Source: JBBRUG01 sp038247995 (GTDB taxonomy: Bacteria; Chloroflexota; Chloroflexia; Chloroflexales; Chloroflexaceae). Taken from it: a stretch of 44,107 nucleotides of DNA. Position 1 is the first letter of the stretch. Each line of letters opens with the position of its first letter. The notes beneath the pieces are model-generated. The model made no database searches. It was given only the letters and a program-made list of their open reading frames with translations, and was not told where the DNA came from. The position numbers were made by a program, and so were the translations under genes. The stretch is from assembly GCA_038247995.1 (NCBI GenBank), contig JBBRUG010000006.1:1-44107 (forward strand). Reading direction: 5' to 3'. This document shows positions 1 to 8,041 of the stretch, one piece after another.

Positions 1-315
1 AACCACACCGGTGATCAGCAGTTGTAACACATAGCCACCGGCGCTATGCCCCACCACAATCGGCGGCGTCCCCAGCGCATCAAGCGCAGCCCGTACATCA
101 CGCGCATAATCGAAGATCGTCGCCGTCAGGTTGGCGGGTGAACTTGCGCCGTGACCGCGCACACTCACGGCATGCGCGGTAAAGCCGCGTGCCGCGAAAT
201 CGTGCATGGCAGCCTCCCAACACCAGGCACCGTGCCATGCGCCGTGAAGGAGGAGTAGCGGCGGCGCGGGGCTGGGATGGGCAGGATGGGCGATCAGGTG
301 TTCGAGACGTCTCAC
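1..315 (-). CDS. alpha/beta hydrolase, 3' part missing at window edge
   Basis: The 105 codons visible encode the N-terminal part of an alpha/beta-hydrolase-fold enzyme. The oxyanion-hole strand reads LLLLHGAWHGAWCW, and the nucleophile elbow GHSAGG (serine in the middle) lies close to the window edge. The Asp and His of the triad would be outside. The GTG start at 315 overlaps the TGA of the upstream reductase-like gene by 4 bases (GTGA), so the two are probably translationally coupled in one minus-strand operon. The substrate cannot be told from this part. The pairing with an acyl-ACP-reductase-like protein would fit an ester- or thioester-cleaving role, but that is inference. Confidence 0.8.
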   Translation of the reverse strand, partial: MRRLEHLIAHPAHPSPAPPLLLLHGAWHGAWCWEAAMHDFAARGFTAHAVSVRGHGASSPANLTATIFDYARDVRAALDALGTPPIVVGHSAGGYVLQLLITGVV

Positions 316-2357
316 CCCGTCACCGGTTCGGCGGGCAAGCCCAGTTGGCGGCGGCGTTCCTCAGCAAGGCGGCGCTTTTCGGTGACCATCTCATCGGTGA
401 CGTAGACGCCGAACGAGCGCAGTCCGGCGAGCTCCAGGCCGTGCTTCTGCCACAGCCGGTACATCTCCTTCACGCGCTCCATCTCGATATTGCGTCCGAG
501 CGTGTAATCCTCGTACTTGCCGTCCATCGCGAGCAGCGCCGTCTCAGAGAGACAGGCGTAGGCCGTGCCGGGCGGCATGTCGATGTCGAAGCCGAAATCA
601 GGCGTACCGGGAAGGATGATCTCGCCGCTTTCGATGATCAGCACATCGGGGCGCCGGCGCGCATCTTCTTCTTTCACATCGGGCGGGCGGGCCACATCGC
701 AGACAACGGCGCCGGGCTTGAGCTTATCGACATTGATCACCTTGCCGGTCAGCGCCGAGGTGGTGGTGATGATCAGGTCGGCGTCGCCGACGTAGGCATC
801 GGCGTTGGTGGCGGCGATCACGCGGGCGCCGGGCGTTTCGTGTTCGATCTGTTGTTTGAGCGCAAGCAGACGCTCAGCGCGCGGCGCGATCAGCACGACA
901 TCGCCGACGGCCTGGGCCAGCAGGCGCGCACAGACGGCGCCAATGCTGCCGGTGGCGCCAATCACGACGGCACGCACGTGGTCAGGCCGCCCGCCCTTCA
1001 TCAGCAGCACGGCGCGTTTGGCGGCTTCGAGCGTTGCGGCGACAGTGAGCGAGTTGCCGGACGTGATGCCGATCGTTGACTTCTGGGCCACGGTAAGGCC
1101 GGCGTCGCCAACCACCGACGTGAACGCGCCCAGACCCATCAGCTTTGCGCCGCGCCGTTCGGCCATCCGGGCGGCCCGAATGAGCCGCCGGTAGGTGAAA
1201 CTGGGCGGGCGGCGCATCATCTGGCGCGGCGTTGTGCCCAGGGTCAGCAGAATGCCCTCGGTCTCCTCGCCGGTCGCCTTCGAGCGAATGCCGCGGATCT
1301 TCGAGAGGTAGAGCGGCGGGATGTGCGCGGCCACCTCTTCCACAAGCGCCTGCGGCAAATACTTCGTCCAACCGAAGCGCGGGTCGTTGCCGATCAGGCT
1401 GGTGCGCAGCGGATGGATCACAAAGGCGAACTTCGGGCGCGGGCGCGGGTTGAGGTGCTGGATCGTCGGGTTCCAATGCGCGGCGCTGATAAAGTCGAGC
1501 ACTTCGGCCTCGCCGGGTTGGCGGTTCGCCTCGGTGATCGCCGTAACAACCGCCTCCAGCACATCGGTGGCGACAAACGGGTGCGCAGCGCTGAGCGGCG
1601 GCGTCATCGTGATCAGGGTCGTGACGCCACGGGCGCGCAGGTCTTCGATCTCATCAGGTGTCGGATCGTCGGTAACGATAGTTTTACCACTGAGATTTTG
1701 GGGAGCAAAACGGCGGATAAACGCGAAATCGCCGGCGATCACGGTGGCCCAATCGAAGAGGGCGACTGCGCGCTCGTCGCGCTCCTCACGGCCACGCGCT
1801 ACGGGATGGATGAGCCGATAAGGCAGCAGGGCGAGGATCGGCAACGTCGTGGCCGCGTAGAGTTCGAGTTGCGCCAACGAACGCGGCAACGGCAAGAAGC
1901 TCAGCCCACTATGCACCCATGGATCGGCGCAGCGCAACTCGGAATCGTACTGAGACAGCGCAGATGCGAGTTGATAGCGTTCGATCCCGCTGGTGAGCAG
2001 GATCCGCTGGTAGCGGAACAGGCTGGAGTCGGATTTGTACGCCTGCGCCACCGCCCAGCGTTCCAGCGTGGCCTTGAGCACACCGCCATCGACAACCGGC
2101 GTCCGCTGGGCCTGAGCCGCAATATGCAGCGCCTCCTGATGCGGGTAGCGCGCCGCGCCGACGCGGAACACCGGCGTAAGTCCGCCGAGGCCAATCGCGT
2201 CGACGTTGCCATCGTAGGCCCGAATGAGCGCCGTTGCGCGAGCCGTATCGCCGTCGGTGCCGATCCGATGAAGCTCGATATGCTGACCGAGGATGGTGGT
2301 AGTAAAGCGGTAATCTCGCGTCGATGCGCCCAGGCTAATGCTAACGATGCGCTTCAT
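312..2357 (-). CDS. long-chain acyl-ACP/acyl-CoA reductase-like dehydrogenase with N-terminal extension
   Basis: A 681-residue protein whose second half (about 308-652) resembles the cyanobacterial acyl-ACP reductase (AAR, COG5322) that makes fatty aldehydes from acyl-ACP. It shows the Rossmann motif GATGSIG (467-473) and the block AYACLSET with Cys602, the position of the AAR catalytic cysteine. It also has a MGLGAFTS segment matching the AAR ITALGGFSS region and a final GRN motif. The first 300 residues are a domain I do not recognise; AAR itself is only about 340 residues. I chose the ATG at 2357 because GGAGAGGAG sits 8 nt upstream; an in-frame ATG 69 nt further upstream lacks such a site. 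No aldehyde-deformylating oxygenase is in the window, so a fatty-aldehyde, alcohol or wax-ester role is possible but unproven. It overlaps the downstream hydrolase by 4 nt. Confidence 0.75.
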   Translation of the reverse strand: MKRIVSISLGASTRDYRFTTTILGQHIELHRIGTDGDTARATALIRAYDGNVDAIGLGGLTPVFRVGAARYPHQEALHIAAQAQRTPVVDGGVLKATLERWAVAQAYKSDSSLFRYQRILLTSGIERYQLASALSQYDSELRCADPWVHSGLSFLPLPRSLAQLELYAATTLPILALLPYRLIHPVARGREERDERAVALFDWATVIAGDFAFIRRFAPQNLSGKTIVTDDPTPDEIEDLRARGVTTLITMTPPLSAAHPFVATDVLEAVVTAITEANRQPGEAEVLDFISAAHWNPTIQHLNPRPRPKFAFVIHPLRTSLIGNDPRFGWTKYLPQALVEEVAAHIPPLYLSKIRGIRSKATGEETEGILLTLGTTPRQMMRRPPSFTYRRLIRAARMAERRGAKLMGLGAFTSVVGDAGLTVAQKSTIGITSGNSLTVAATLEAAKRAVLLMKGGRPDHVRAVVIGATGSIGAVCARLLAQAVGDVVLIAPRAERLLALKQQIEHETPGARVIAATNADAYVGDADLIITTTSALTGKVINVDKLKPGAVVCDVARPPDVKEEDARRRPDVLIIESGEIILPGTPDFGFDIDMPPGTAYACLSETALLAMDGKYEDYTLGRNIEMERVKEMYRLWQKHGLELAGLRSFGVYVTDEMVTEKRRLAEERRRQLGLPAEPVTG

Positions 2358-2499
2358 TGCCCACGCTCCTCTCCGGCATAGCCGATCAACTTTCATGCGG
2401 CTGCGCCGCACACTGATGGGATGCAAAGAGTTTTCTTGGGGGGCTCCGCCCGCCCAAACCTACCCATTTTCAGAGCAACCGAGAACTAGAGTGTATGCC

Positions 2500-2505
2500 A
2501 GTATA
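2500..2505 (-). promoter_or_regulatory. putative extended -10 promoter (TGCTATACT) for the reductase-like gene
   Basis: On the minus strand TATACT is preceded by TGC, an extended -10 element. No convincing -35 box is seen 17 nt upstream. The leader to the ATG at 2357 would be about 135 nt. It lies in the 201-bp gap after the CHAT-NTPase gene. Confidence 0.4.
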
Positions 2506-2558
2506 GCATAGAGGGAATGCGGAAGATGTGTGGCGCAAGCGGGTAGCGCGGCGCCTTG

Positions 2559-5500
2559 TCACCGTGCCGCTCCATCCCCACCCGCCATGCGGCGCTCGAT
2601 GCTGGCTGCGGTGCTGTACCAATACTCACGCAGTTCCAACGGCCAATTGGCGAACTGATCAGCCAGATCGCGCAGGGTAGCGCGGTCGCCGATCCAGGCC
2701 AGCGCTTCGACGGCTTTACGGCGCAGGTAGAAGGAATGGCCGTTCTTATCGCTAGACCGTAGATTTACCTGGTACTCGCCGAGCGCCAAGCGGCGGATCG
2801 GCCGCCCGGCAGCAATATCTTGCACAATGGCTTTGAGGGTTGGGCCGTCCCGCCCATCAGGAAGCTTGAGCCGAAGATGCGGCACATCGCGCCCCATCCA
2901 GGCCAGTGATTGGAGCGCTTTACTTTTGATCGTCTGGCTTGGGTGGCAAATGAGCAGGCCAATCAGCCAGTTGCGTACCGGTTCTGAGGAGCTCCGCACA
3001 CGCCCAGCCAGATATGCGAGCTGCTGGATCGAACTGTCGGGCAAGGTATCGTTGCGCTCGATCAGACCGGCGAGCAGCGGCGCAATCTGGTCGGGGTCGA
3101 AGAGGGTCAGCGCGTCGGCGGCGGCCCACATTGTATCTTCCTGATCGGCATCGACCGGCGCCTGATCCACACCCACAGGCACAATCACGCGTAAGAGCGC
3201 GCGCGCATCAAGCAACTTCCGGGTGGCCGTATCGGGCATGTCGCCGATGGCAAAGGCGGCAATTGCCCGTTCGGGCGGATTGAGCGACTCGCGCAGGATG
3301 CGCTGGAACTCTTCGCGCCCCTCAATCCCCAGGTTCCAGGTACGCATCAGGCCCACCACCATCTTCTCGGTACGCACTTCTTCTTCGGCGGGCGGCATAC
3401 CCAGCGTCACAGCGGGGCCAGGATCAACCAGCGAAACTTCGTCGCGGCCGTCGCTCAATACCAGGCCGGCAGTGCTTAGAGGGATGCTGATCGGCAGCGG
3501 CTCACGGCGCAATTGGGTTTCGTCGGGGCTGTAGATATTGCGCAGGGCGCGAGCGGCGGCAATGCGTACATTGGTGTATTCGTAGCGCGGGCCGTTGGTT
3601 GTTGGGCGCACTTTTTCCACCAGAATACGCCGTAATTCGTGGCGCACCTGCGCGTAACTCAGGCGACCGAGGGCATTGACAATCTGTTCGCGGCGCTCGG
3701 CGATCGGCTCGCGGTCGGCGCGCAGGCGCAACACACAGGCGTCGAGCAGTTCGGCGCGCATCGCCGGAGGAAGAAGATCTTCCTGATCGACCGGCAGTGC
3801 TTCCAGACAGCGCGCAGCGATCAGCGGATGGATCGCGCTGCCGTTGCGAATCGCCGCCGCCAGATAACTAAAGAGCGGTACTGGATCGCGCAGCAACCCG
3901 GTGAGGAAGTAGATCACATCCTCCCACCAGGCCAGGCGTTCGGTATTGCTACAAAGCGTAATGATGTCGGCGATCCGGGTGCGGGCGGTGGGCACACTCA
4001 CTAGGCGCACCGCCGCACAGTACGAGTAGAGCGCCGGGTTGACGAAGCGCGCCGCATGCTGGCCGACGCCGCTGAGCAACCGGGCCTCGATCAGCAGCGC
4101 ATACAACTCCTCCAGGCTATAGTCGCGGTCGCGGCGCACAATCGCGAGCAGCCGAAAGATCTCATTGAGCGTCAGTTGTTCTTTGTGGTTCCAACGCCCA
4201 TACCAGGCCAGCGTCGCCAGGCTCTCGCGAGCGGCATCGCCAAGGTTGTAGCGCGGCGTCACACTGGCGAGGGCGCGGTCGAGATACTCTTGCACCAACT
4301 GGTTACGGGTAATCCGCGTTCCGGCGTCGGTCGCCATGCGCTCATAGATCAGCGCAAGCAGGCTTGGTTCACTGGCGAGGCCGAGCAGGCGGTTTTCGCG
4401 GATCTGGCGCAGAATGTGCTGTGCCCGCGATTCATCCCGGCTCCGCAAATAATTTACGATCTGCTGCTCGGTGAGCGGCTGGATCACCAGCACTTGGGCA
4501 TTGGGCAGGACGTGGCCGGGGTAGGCGTCGAGCGAGGCGGTGATCACAAAAACCTGGTCGGGCATGCGCCGGGCCAGATCGGCCAACTCGCTGGCAAGAT
4601 CCTGGCGAGCTTTTTCCGGCACGGCGTCGAGATCGTCGAGCAAAAAGACGAAACGCGGTTGCTGAAGCGCCTGCGTCAGGCTACCTGACGGACGGAACAG
4701 CGTGCTCAGCAGATCACCCAGCGCCGCTGTGGTGGTGCGGGCCTGCTCGACAATATGGCGTTCGAGGCGTCCGGTGCCGCGCTGTGTTTCGTAGCCGGCG
4801 AGTGAAATAAAGATACCCGGCAGCATCGGCGGCGGCGGATCAGCTTGGCGCGTAACGGCTTCAGCGAGGTCGTAACAGAGCCGTTGGAGGATCGTTGTCT
4901 GGCCGGAGTGGGGCGGGCCGATCAGCGCAAACAGATTGCCGGCCGGCAAACCGCGCTCTTTGCGGCGCCGATCGCTCCCCGTGGAGTCGGGGATCAGACT
5001 GCGCGTAAATACTTCCAGCACGCCGGTTGCCGCTGGGGCGTCCTCAGGGCGATAGCGCAGCAACCGCCAATCCTGGCCGGGCGCCACGGTAAGCACGCCC
5101 AGGTCGATAAAATCAGGGCCACGCCAGCGCAAAAAGGTGGGGTTGCGCAGCACGCTTTCGACATATTCCAACTGCGCGTTGGGCGTAAAGAGCCGGCCGG
5201 TGGCATGGCGCATATAGAGCACCGGCGTGGTCCAACTCACGCTATCGCGCTCAAATATACGATAGCGCGCAGCAGTGACCGCCGTGTCGATCATGCCGTC
5301 GCGCAGCAGATGTTCGCTCAGATCGAAGGTAAAACTGCGCGCAATGGTAATCTCGATCAGGCGCTGCATGGCAAGCACAGCCGGCACGCCGCCCTCGGTC
5401 ATCAGCCGTGCGGCGAGGCTGTTCAGGCTGGTTTCACCGGCGACGGCGGCGCTATTGCAGGCGACCAGCACAACCATCGCCGGGCGGAAGGTTGGCAGTA

Positions 5501-6326
5501 ATTTTTGGATGCGGCTGACCAACTCGGCGCCCTGGTAAAGTTGAACGCGCCGGGTCTCGGGGTGTTCCAGCACCAGACGCGAGCCGGACTGGGCGTGATG
5601 CAGGGCGTGACCATAGTAGAGCAGTACATCGTAGCCGCGCGGCCGTGGCTCGGCATCGGGGGCAGCGTCGATGCGGCCTTTCACCAGCGCGCTGTGTAAT
5701 GCCGCGGCCGAAGCGACCGGCAGCACATCGCACTGAAACTGACCGGAATGCTCGATCGGTGCAAAGCGCGCCCGGAAATCACGCTCTTCGTTGGCACGAT
5801 CAAAGGCGACGAGGCCCCAACGCGCCAGGTCATCAGGCGCCGAGAACACGGTCAACATGCGCACCGGACGATGGGCGACCGGCTGGGCCTCTGCGAAATC
5901 GGCGCTATCGATATAACGCGAGAAGACCAGCCGCGCGTCGAGCGCGACCGGGAGCGGAGGCCCAAGGCCGCCGCTATCGTCGAAGTGCAGCAGTTCCCAG
6001 GGCACCGCGTGCAATGCCGGTGCCTGGGGATCGAGCGCGAGGCGGAAGCGCAAGCGCCGACTGCGCACACTGGCGGCAGCCCAGACCTGCTGGAAGGTTA
6101 CCGACAGCGTGCCGACGAAGAGGCGATTAAAGAGCGCAAGACCGTGCGCCGCAATCGTGCGCGGGTCGCCGGCGGTGATGTGCTGATAATCGTCGAGAGT
6201 GAACTCGGGGCGCTCCTGCACGCGGCGCCCGCCCGAAAGCACCATTTCAACCGTATAGATCCGGGCATCTTCGCCGCGGGTTCCCTTGCGCTGCACGCGC
6301 ACAAGCAGATCGTCGAGATCTTCCAT
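2559..6326 (-). CDS. CHAT protease - STAND/NACHT-like NTPase - HEAT-repeat protein
   Basis: A 1255-residue, three-part signalling protein. Residues about 90-380 form a CHAT (caspase-HetF-associated) peptidase domain with a catalytic-type His240 (YYGHA) and Cys290 (VACNSA). Residues about 455-700 form a P-loop NTPase with Walker B FLLDD (561-565). Its Walker A is GPPHSGQTT (470-478), where the lysine is replaced by Gln476; the codon is CAG. About 860-1250 carries HEAT-like helical repeats (for example VRIAAARALRNI, YLRRKAVEALAWIGD), the usual sensor region. CHAT-STAND proteins are known or suspected in bacterial cell-death and anti-phage circuits, where a ligand releases the protease. No target gene is adjacent: a GxxExxY gene lies divergent 395 bp away and the reductase-like gene follows. 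No strong ribosome-binding site precedes the ATG. Confidence 0.85.
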   Translation of the reverse strand: MEDLDDLLVRVQRKGTRGEDARIYTVEMVLSGGRRVQERPEFTLDDYQHITAGDPRTIAAHGLALFNRLFVGTLSVTFQQVWAAASVRSRRLRFRLALDPQAPALHAVPWELLHFDDSGGLGPPLPVALDARLVFSRYIDSADFAEAQPVAHRPVRMLTVFSAPDDLARWGLVAFDRANEERDFRARFAPIEHSGQFQCDVLPVASAAALHSALVKGRIDAAPDAEPRPRGYDVLLYYGHALHHAQSGSRLVLEHPETRRVQLYQGAELVSRIQKLLPTFRPAMVVLVACNSAAVAGETSLNSLAARLMTEGGVPAVLAMQRLIEITIARSFTFDLSEHLLRDGMIDTAVTAARYRIFERDSVSWTTPVLYMRHATGRLFTPNAQLEYVESVLRNPTFLRWRGPDFIDLGVLTVAPGQDWRLLRYRPEDAPAATGVLEVFTRSLIPDSTGSDRRRKERGLPAGNLFALIGPPHSGQTTILQRLCYDLAEAVTRQADPPPPMLPGIFISLAGYETQRGTGRLERHIVEQARTTTAALGDLLSTLFRPSGSLTQALQQPRFVFLLDDLDAVPEKARQDLASELADLARRMPDQVFVITASLDAYPGHVLPNAQVLVIQPLTEQQIVNYLRSRDESRAQHILRQIRENRLLGLASEPSLLALIYERMATDAGTRITRNQLVQEYLDRALASVTPRYNLGDAARESLATLAWYGRWNHKEQLTLNEIFRLLAIVRRDRDYSLEELYALLIEARLLSGVGQHAARFVNPALYSYCAAVRLVSVPTARTRIADIITLCSNTERLAWWEDVIYFLTGLLRDPVPLFSYLAAAIRNGSAIHPLIAARCLEALPVDQEDLLPPAMRAELLDACVLRLRADREPIAERREQIVNALGRLSYAQVRHELRRILVEKVRPTTNGPRYEYTNVRIAAARALRNIYSPDETQLRREPLPISIPLSTAGLVLSDGRDEVSLVDPGPAVTLGMPPAEEEVRTEKMVVGLMRTWNLGIEGREEFQRILRESLNPPERAIAAFAIGDMPDTATRKLLDARALLRVIVPVGVDQAPVDADQEDTMWAAADALTLFDPDQIAPLLAGLIERNDTLPDSSIQQLAYLAGRVRSSSEPVRNWLIGLLICHPSQTIKSKALQSLAWMGRDVPHLRLKLPDGRDGPTLKAIVQDIAAGRPIRRLALGEYQVNLRSSDKNGHSFYLRRKAVEALAWIGDRATLRDLADQFANWPLELREYWYSTAASIERRMAGGDGAAR

Positions 6327-6360
6327 TGTGATGCCTGATACTTGAGTGATGAGTAGCGAG

Positions 6361-6391
6361 TGCCGCCTGCCGCCTGCCGCCTGCCGCCTGC
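6361..6391. repeat. heptamer tandem repeat TGCCGCC x4 in the 395-bp gap 6327-6721
   Basis: Four tandem copies of TGCCGCC and a partial fifth lie 35 nt upstream of the CHAT gene start. Two copies recur at 39805-39818 just before the ion-channel gene. The rest of the gap holds a doubled GATGCACACT and a GGATCACTGA at 6538-6547. No clear promoter for either divergent gene was identified. Confidence 0.7.
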
Positions 6392-6721
6392 CCTAGTGTA
6401 CCATTCTCGTACAGCCTGTAGTAGGTTGCCGCAGCGAAGGAGTTGGAGCGGTCTGTTTTTAGGGATGCACACTGATGCACACTATAGTATAGCCGACGTG
6501 CGGGGATTTTCGGCTTGCGTGGCGGCCAGATATCCCGGGATCACTGAGGTCGTGAACTCATGAGCGCACTGAAGAACTGCCGCGCTGATGCGATGCAACA
6601 CCATTCCTGCCTCAGCGCCTGCACCCATTCACCCGCTGAGTGATCGGTCAACGAATCCTTCTTGTTTGCGCAGCGGTTGATCGGTTGCCTTCAGAGGCCG
6701 TTACGTAGCAAGAGGGAGGTT

Positions 6722-7120
6722 ATGGACCATTCAGATCAAAGCAACTATGTCAATGCGGCGTACCCAGATTCAGCAACAACCGCTGTAATCATCGCCGCTG
6801 CACTCGAAGTACATCGTACGCTCGGACCGGGCTTTCAGGAGGTCATCTATCAGCGGGCACTTGCCCAGGAACTCCCGGCTCAAGGGATTGAGTGCGAGCG
6901 CGAAGTGTGGATTGAAATCTTCTACAAAGGGCGGCACATTGGCCGACGGCGAGTGGATTTCGTCGCCGCAAATGTGATGATCGAGGTGAAAGCCAAGGGC
7001 ATGCTGGAAGACGTTGATTTTGTCCAGGCGCTGTCGTATCTTAAGGCATCGGGATTCAAGATCGGGTTGCTGATCAATTTTGGCGCACGGCGCCTGGAGA
7101 TTCGCCGGCTCGCCAACTGA
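6722..7120 (+). CDS. GxxExxY family protein (PD-(D/E)XK-like)
   Basis: A 132-residue member of the GxxExxY family, named from the motif seen here at 36-43 (GPGFQEVIY: Gly, then Glu40, then Tyr43). It has the features of a PD-(D/E)XK nuclease fold: Asp79 in RRRVDF, then IEVKAK with Glu88 and Lys90. Function in the family is not established; a nuclease-like or nucleic-acid-binding role is inferred from the fold. The start at 6722 is supported by AAGAGGGAGG just upstream. The gene stands alone and is bordered on both sides by sequences carrying GGATCACTGA (6538, 7131, 7227). That could mark a mobile cassette or simply repeat-rich intergenic DNA. Confidence 0.85.
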   Translation: MDHSDQSNYVNAAYPDSATTAVIIAAALEVHRTLGPGFQEVIYQRALAQELPAQGIECEREVWIEIFYKGRHIGRRRVDFVAANVMIEVKAKGMLEDVDFVQALSYLKASGFKIGLLINFGARRLEIRRLAN

Positions 7121-7128
7121 ATCCTCAA

Positions 7129-7365
7129 CCGGATCACTGAACGGCTGAACCCACTGAACCCACTGAGGCCGGAAGCCCACGCAGTGCGCTCTCGCCCTCA
7201 CGCCCGCAGTGTTCCCGCAGGTTGCCGGATCACTGAACGGCTGAACCCACTGAACCCACTGAGGCTGAAGGCCTATTCAGTGCGCTCACGCCCTCACGCC
7301 CGCAGTGATCCTGTATACTGCCGGGATCAGTGCGCTCTCACCCTCACGCCCGCAGTGTTCCCGCA
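7129..7365. repeat. interleaved direct repeats (41-bp unit x2, 38-bp unit x3)
   Basis: A 41-bp unit beginning CCGGATCACTGAACGGC occurs identically at 7129-7169 and 7225-7265 (96-bp period). A second unit beginning CAGTGCGCTC occurs at 7182-7219, in shorter form at 7278-7308, and with one change at 7328-7365. The 41-bp unit itself contains a doubled CTGAACCCA. The array fills the space between the GxxExxY gene and the subtilisin gene; no gene is seen in it. Confidence 0.9.
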
Positions 7366-7405
7366 CGCTCACCCCCTCAGCGCTCACAAGCTAGAATTGA
7401 ATCGC

Positions 7406-8041
7406 ATGAAACTTTCGACCGTGACCAACGACCCGAACGATACACCCCCCGCATCCGGCGGCTGTTTGCGGATTGGCCTGTTCGTTGTTCTGACGCTCTG
7501 GATTGTCGTTCTGCTGGCGCTGAGCACGCCGATCATCTGGCTGGTGCGCGATGTTGCCGTAATTGAAGGGCTTGAATGGCCCTGGTATGTCGAGCCGTTG
7601 ATTGTGCTGGTGCAGGCCGGCCTGGTCGGGTTGCCGGCCGGCCTGTTCGCTTTCTTCGTGCGCGCGCCGCGCCTGCGCGCCGCCGGGTTGGCCTGGTTCC
7701 TGGCGGCGCTGGCCCTGGCGGCGTTCGGGCTGACGCGCGGGTTGCCGCCGTTCTGGTATCAGGCGACATTGCTGGCCCAGGCGCTGCTTGGGCTGGGCGG
7801 GGCGTTCACACTGCGCCTAGCGATCCGCAAGCAGTCGGGAGTAATGGATAACGGCGCGGCCAATCGCGCAATCAGCAGTGCCATGGCTGGCTGGCGGGGC
7901 GCTGGGCTCGTTGCTCGATACGCTGCTGGCGGGTGCTGCCGGTCTGGGTGCAGGTCTGCTGATCGCGGCGCTGCTGGAGTACACCTCGCTGCCGATGCAG
8001 CGCGAACACTCGGACGCGCCCCTAACCGACATCGCCTTTAG
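7406..8041 (+). CDS. N-terminal membrane part of a frameshifted subtilisin-like gene
   Basis: Starting at ATG 7406, about 155 residues form plausible membrane segments (FVVLTLWIVVLLALSTPIIW, then VEPLIVLVQAGLVGLPAG, then AAGLAWFLAALALAAFGL). After roughly position 7880 this frame reads as Arg/Gly/Ala-rich nonsense to a stop at 8041, while the next frame takes up with hydrophobic helices and a subtilisin domain. I read this as the first part of the following gene, separated from it by a single-base frameshift after 7844 (the downstream frame is closed before that). GGCTGGCTGGCGGGG at about 7886-7900 is a likely slip site. A real sequencing error, a mutation or programmed frameshifting are all possible. 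The alternative is a separate short membrane protein overlapping the protease gene by 164 bp. Confidence 0.6.
   Translation: MKLSTVTNDPNDTPPASGGCLRIGLFVVLTLWIVVLLALSTPIIWLVRDVAVIEGLEWPWYVEPLIVLVQAGLVGLPAGLFAFFVRAPRLRAAGLAWFLAALALAAFGLTRGLPPFWYQATLLAQALLGLGGAFTLRLAIRKQSGVMDNGAANRAISSAMAGWRGAGLVARYAAGGCCRSGCRSADRGAAGVHLAADAARTLGRAPNRHRL

Noticed and set aside
1323..2381. Long open frame (352 codons) opposite the reductase-like gene
   Set aside because: Shadow frame on the opposite strand of a recognised gene; Arg/Gln/Gly-rich with no motif or ribosome-binding site.
7129..7365. CRISPR-like array
   Set aside because: Repeat units differ in length, spacing is 96 and 50 bp, there are no uniform spacers and no cas genes.
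7184..7405. Upstream extension of the membrane/subtilisin frame to 7184
   Set aside because: This stretch is the direct-repeat array; ATG 7406 precedes the first hydrophobic segment.
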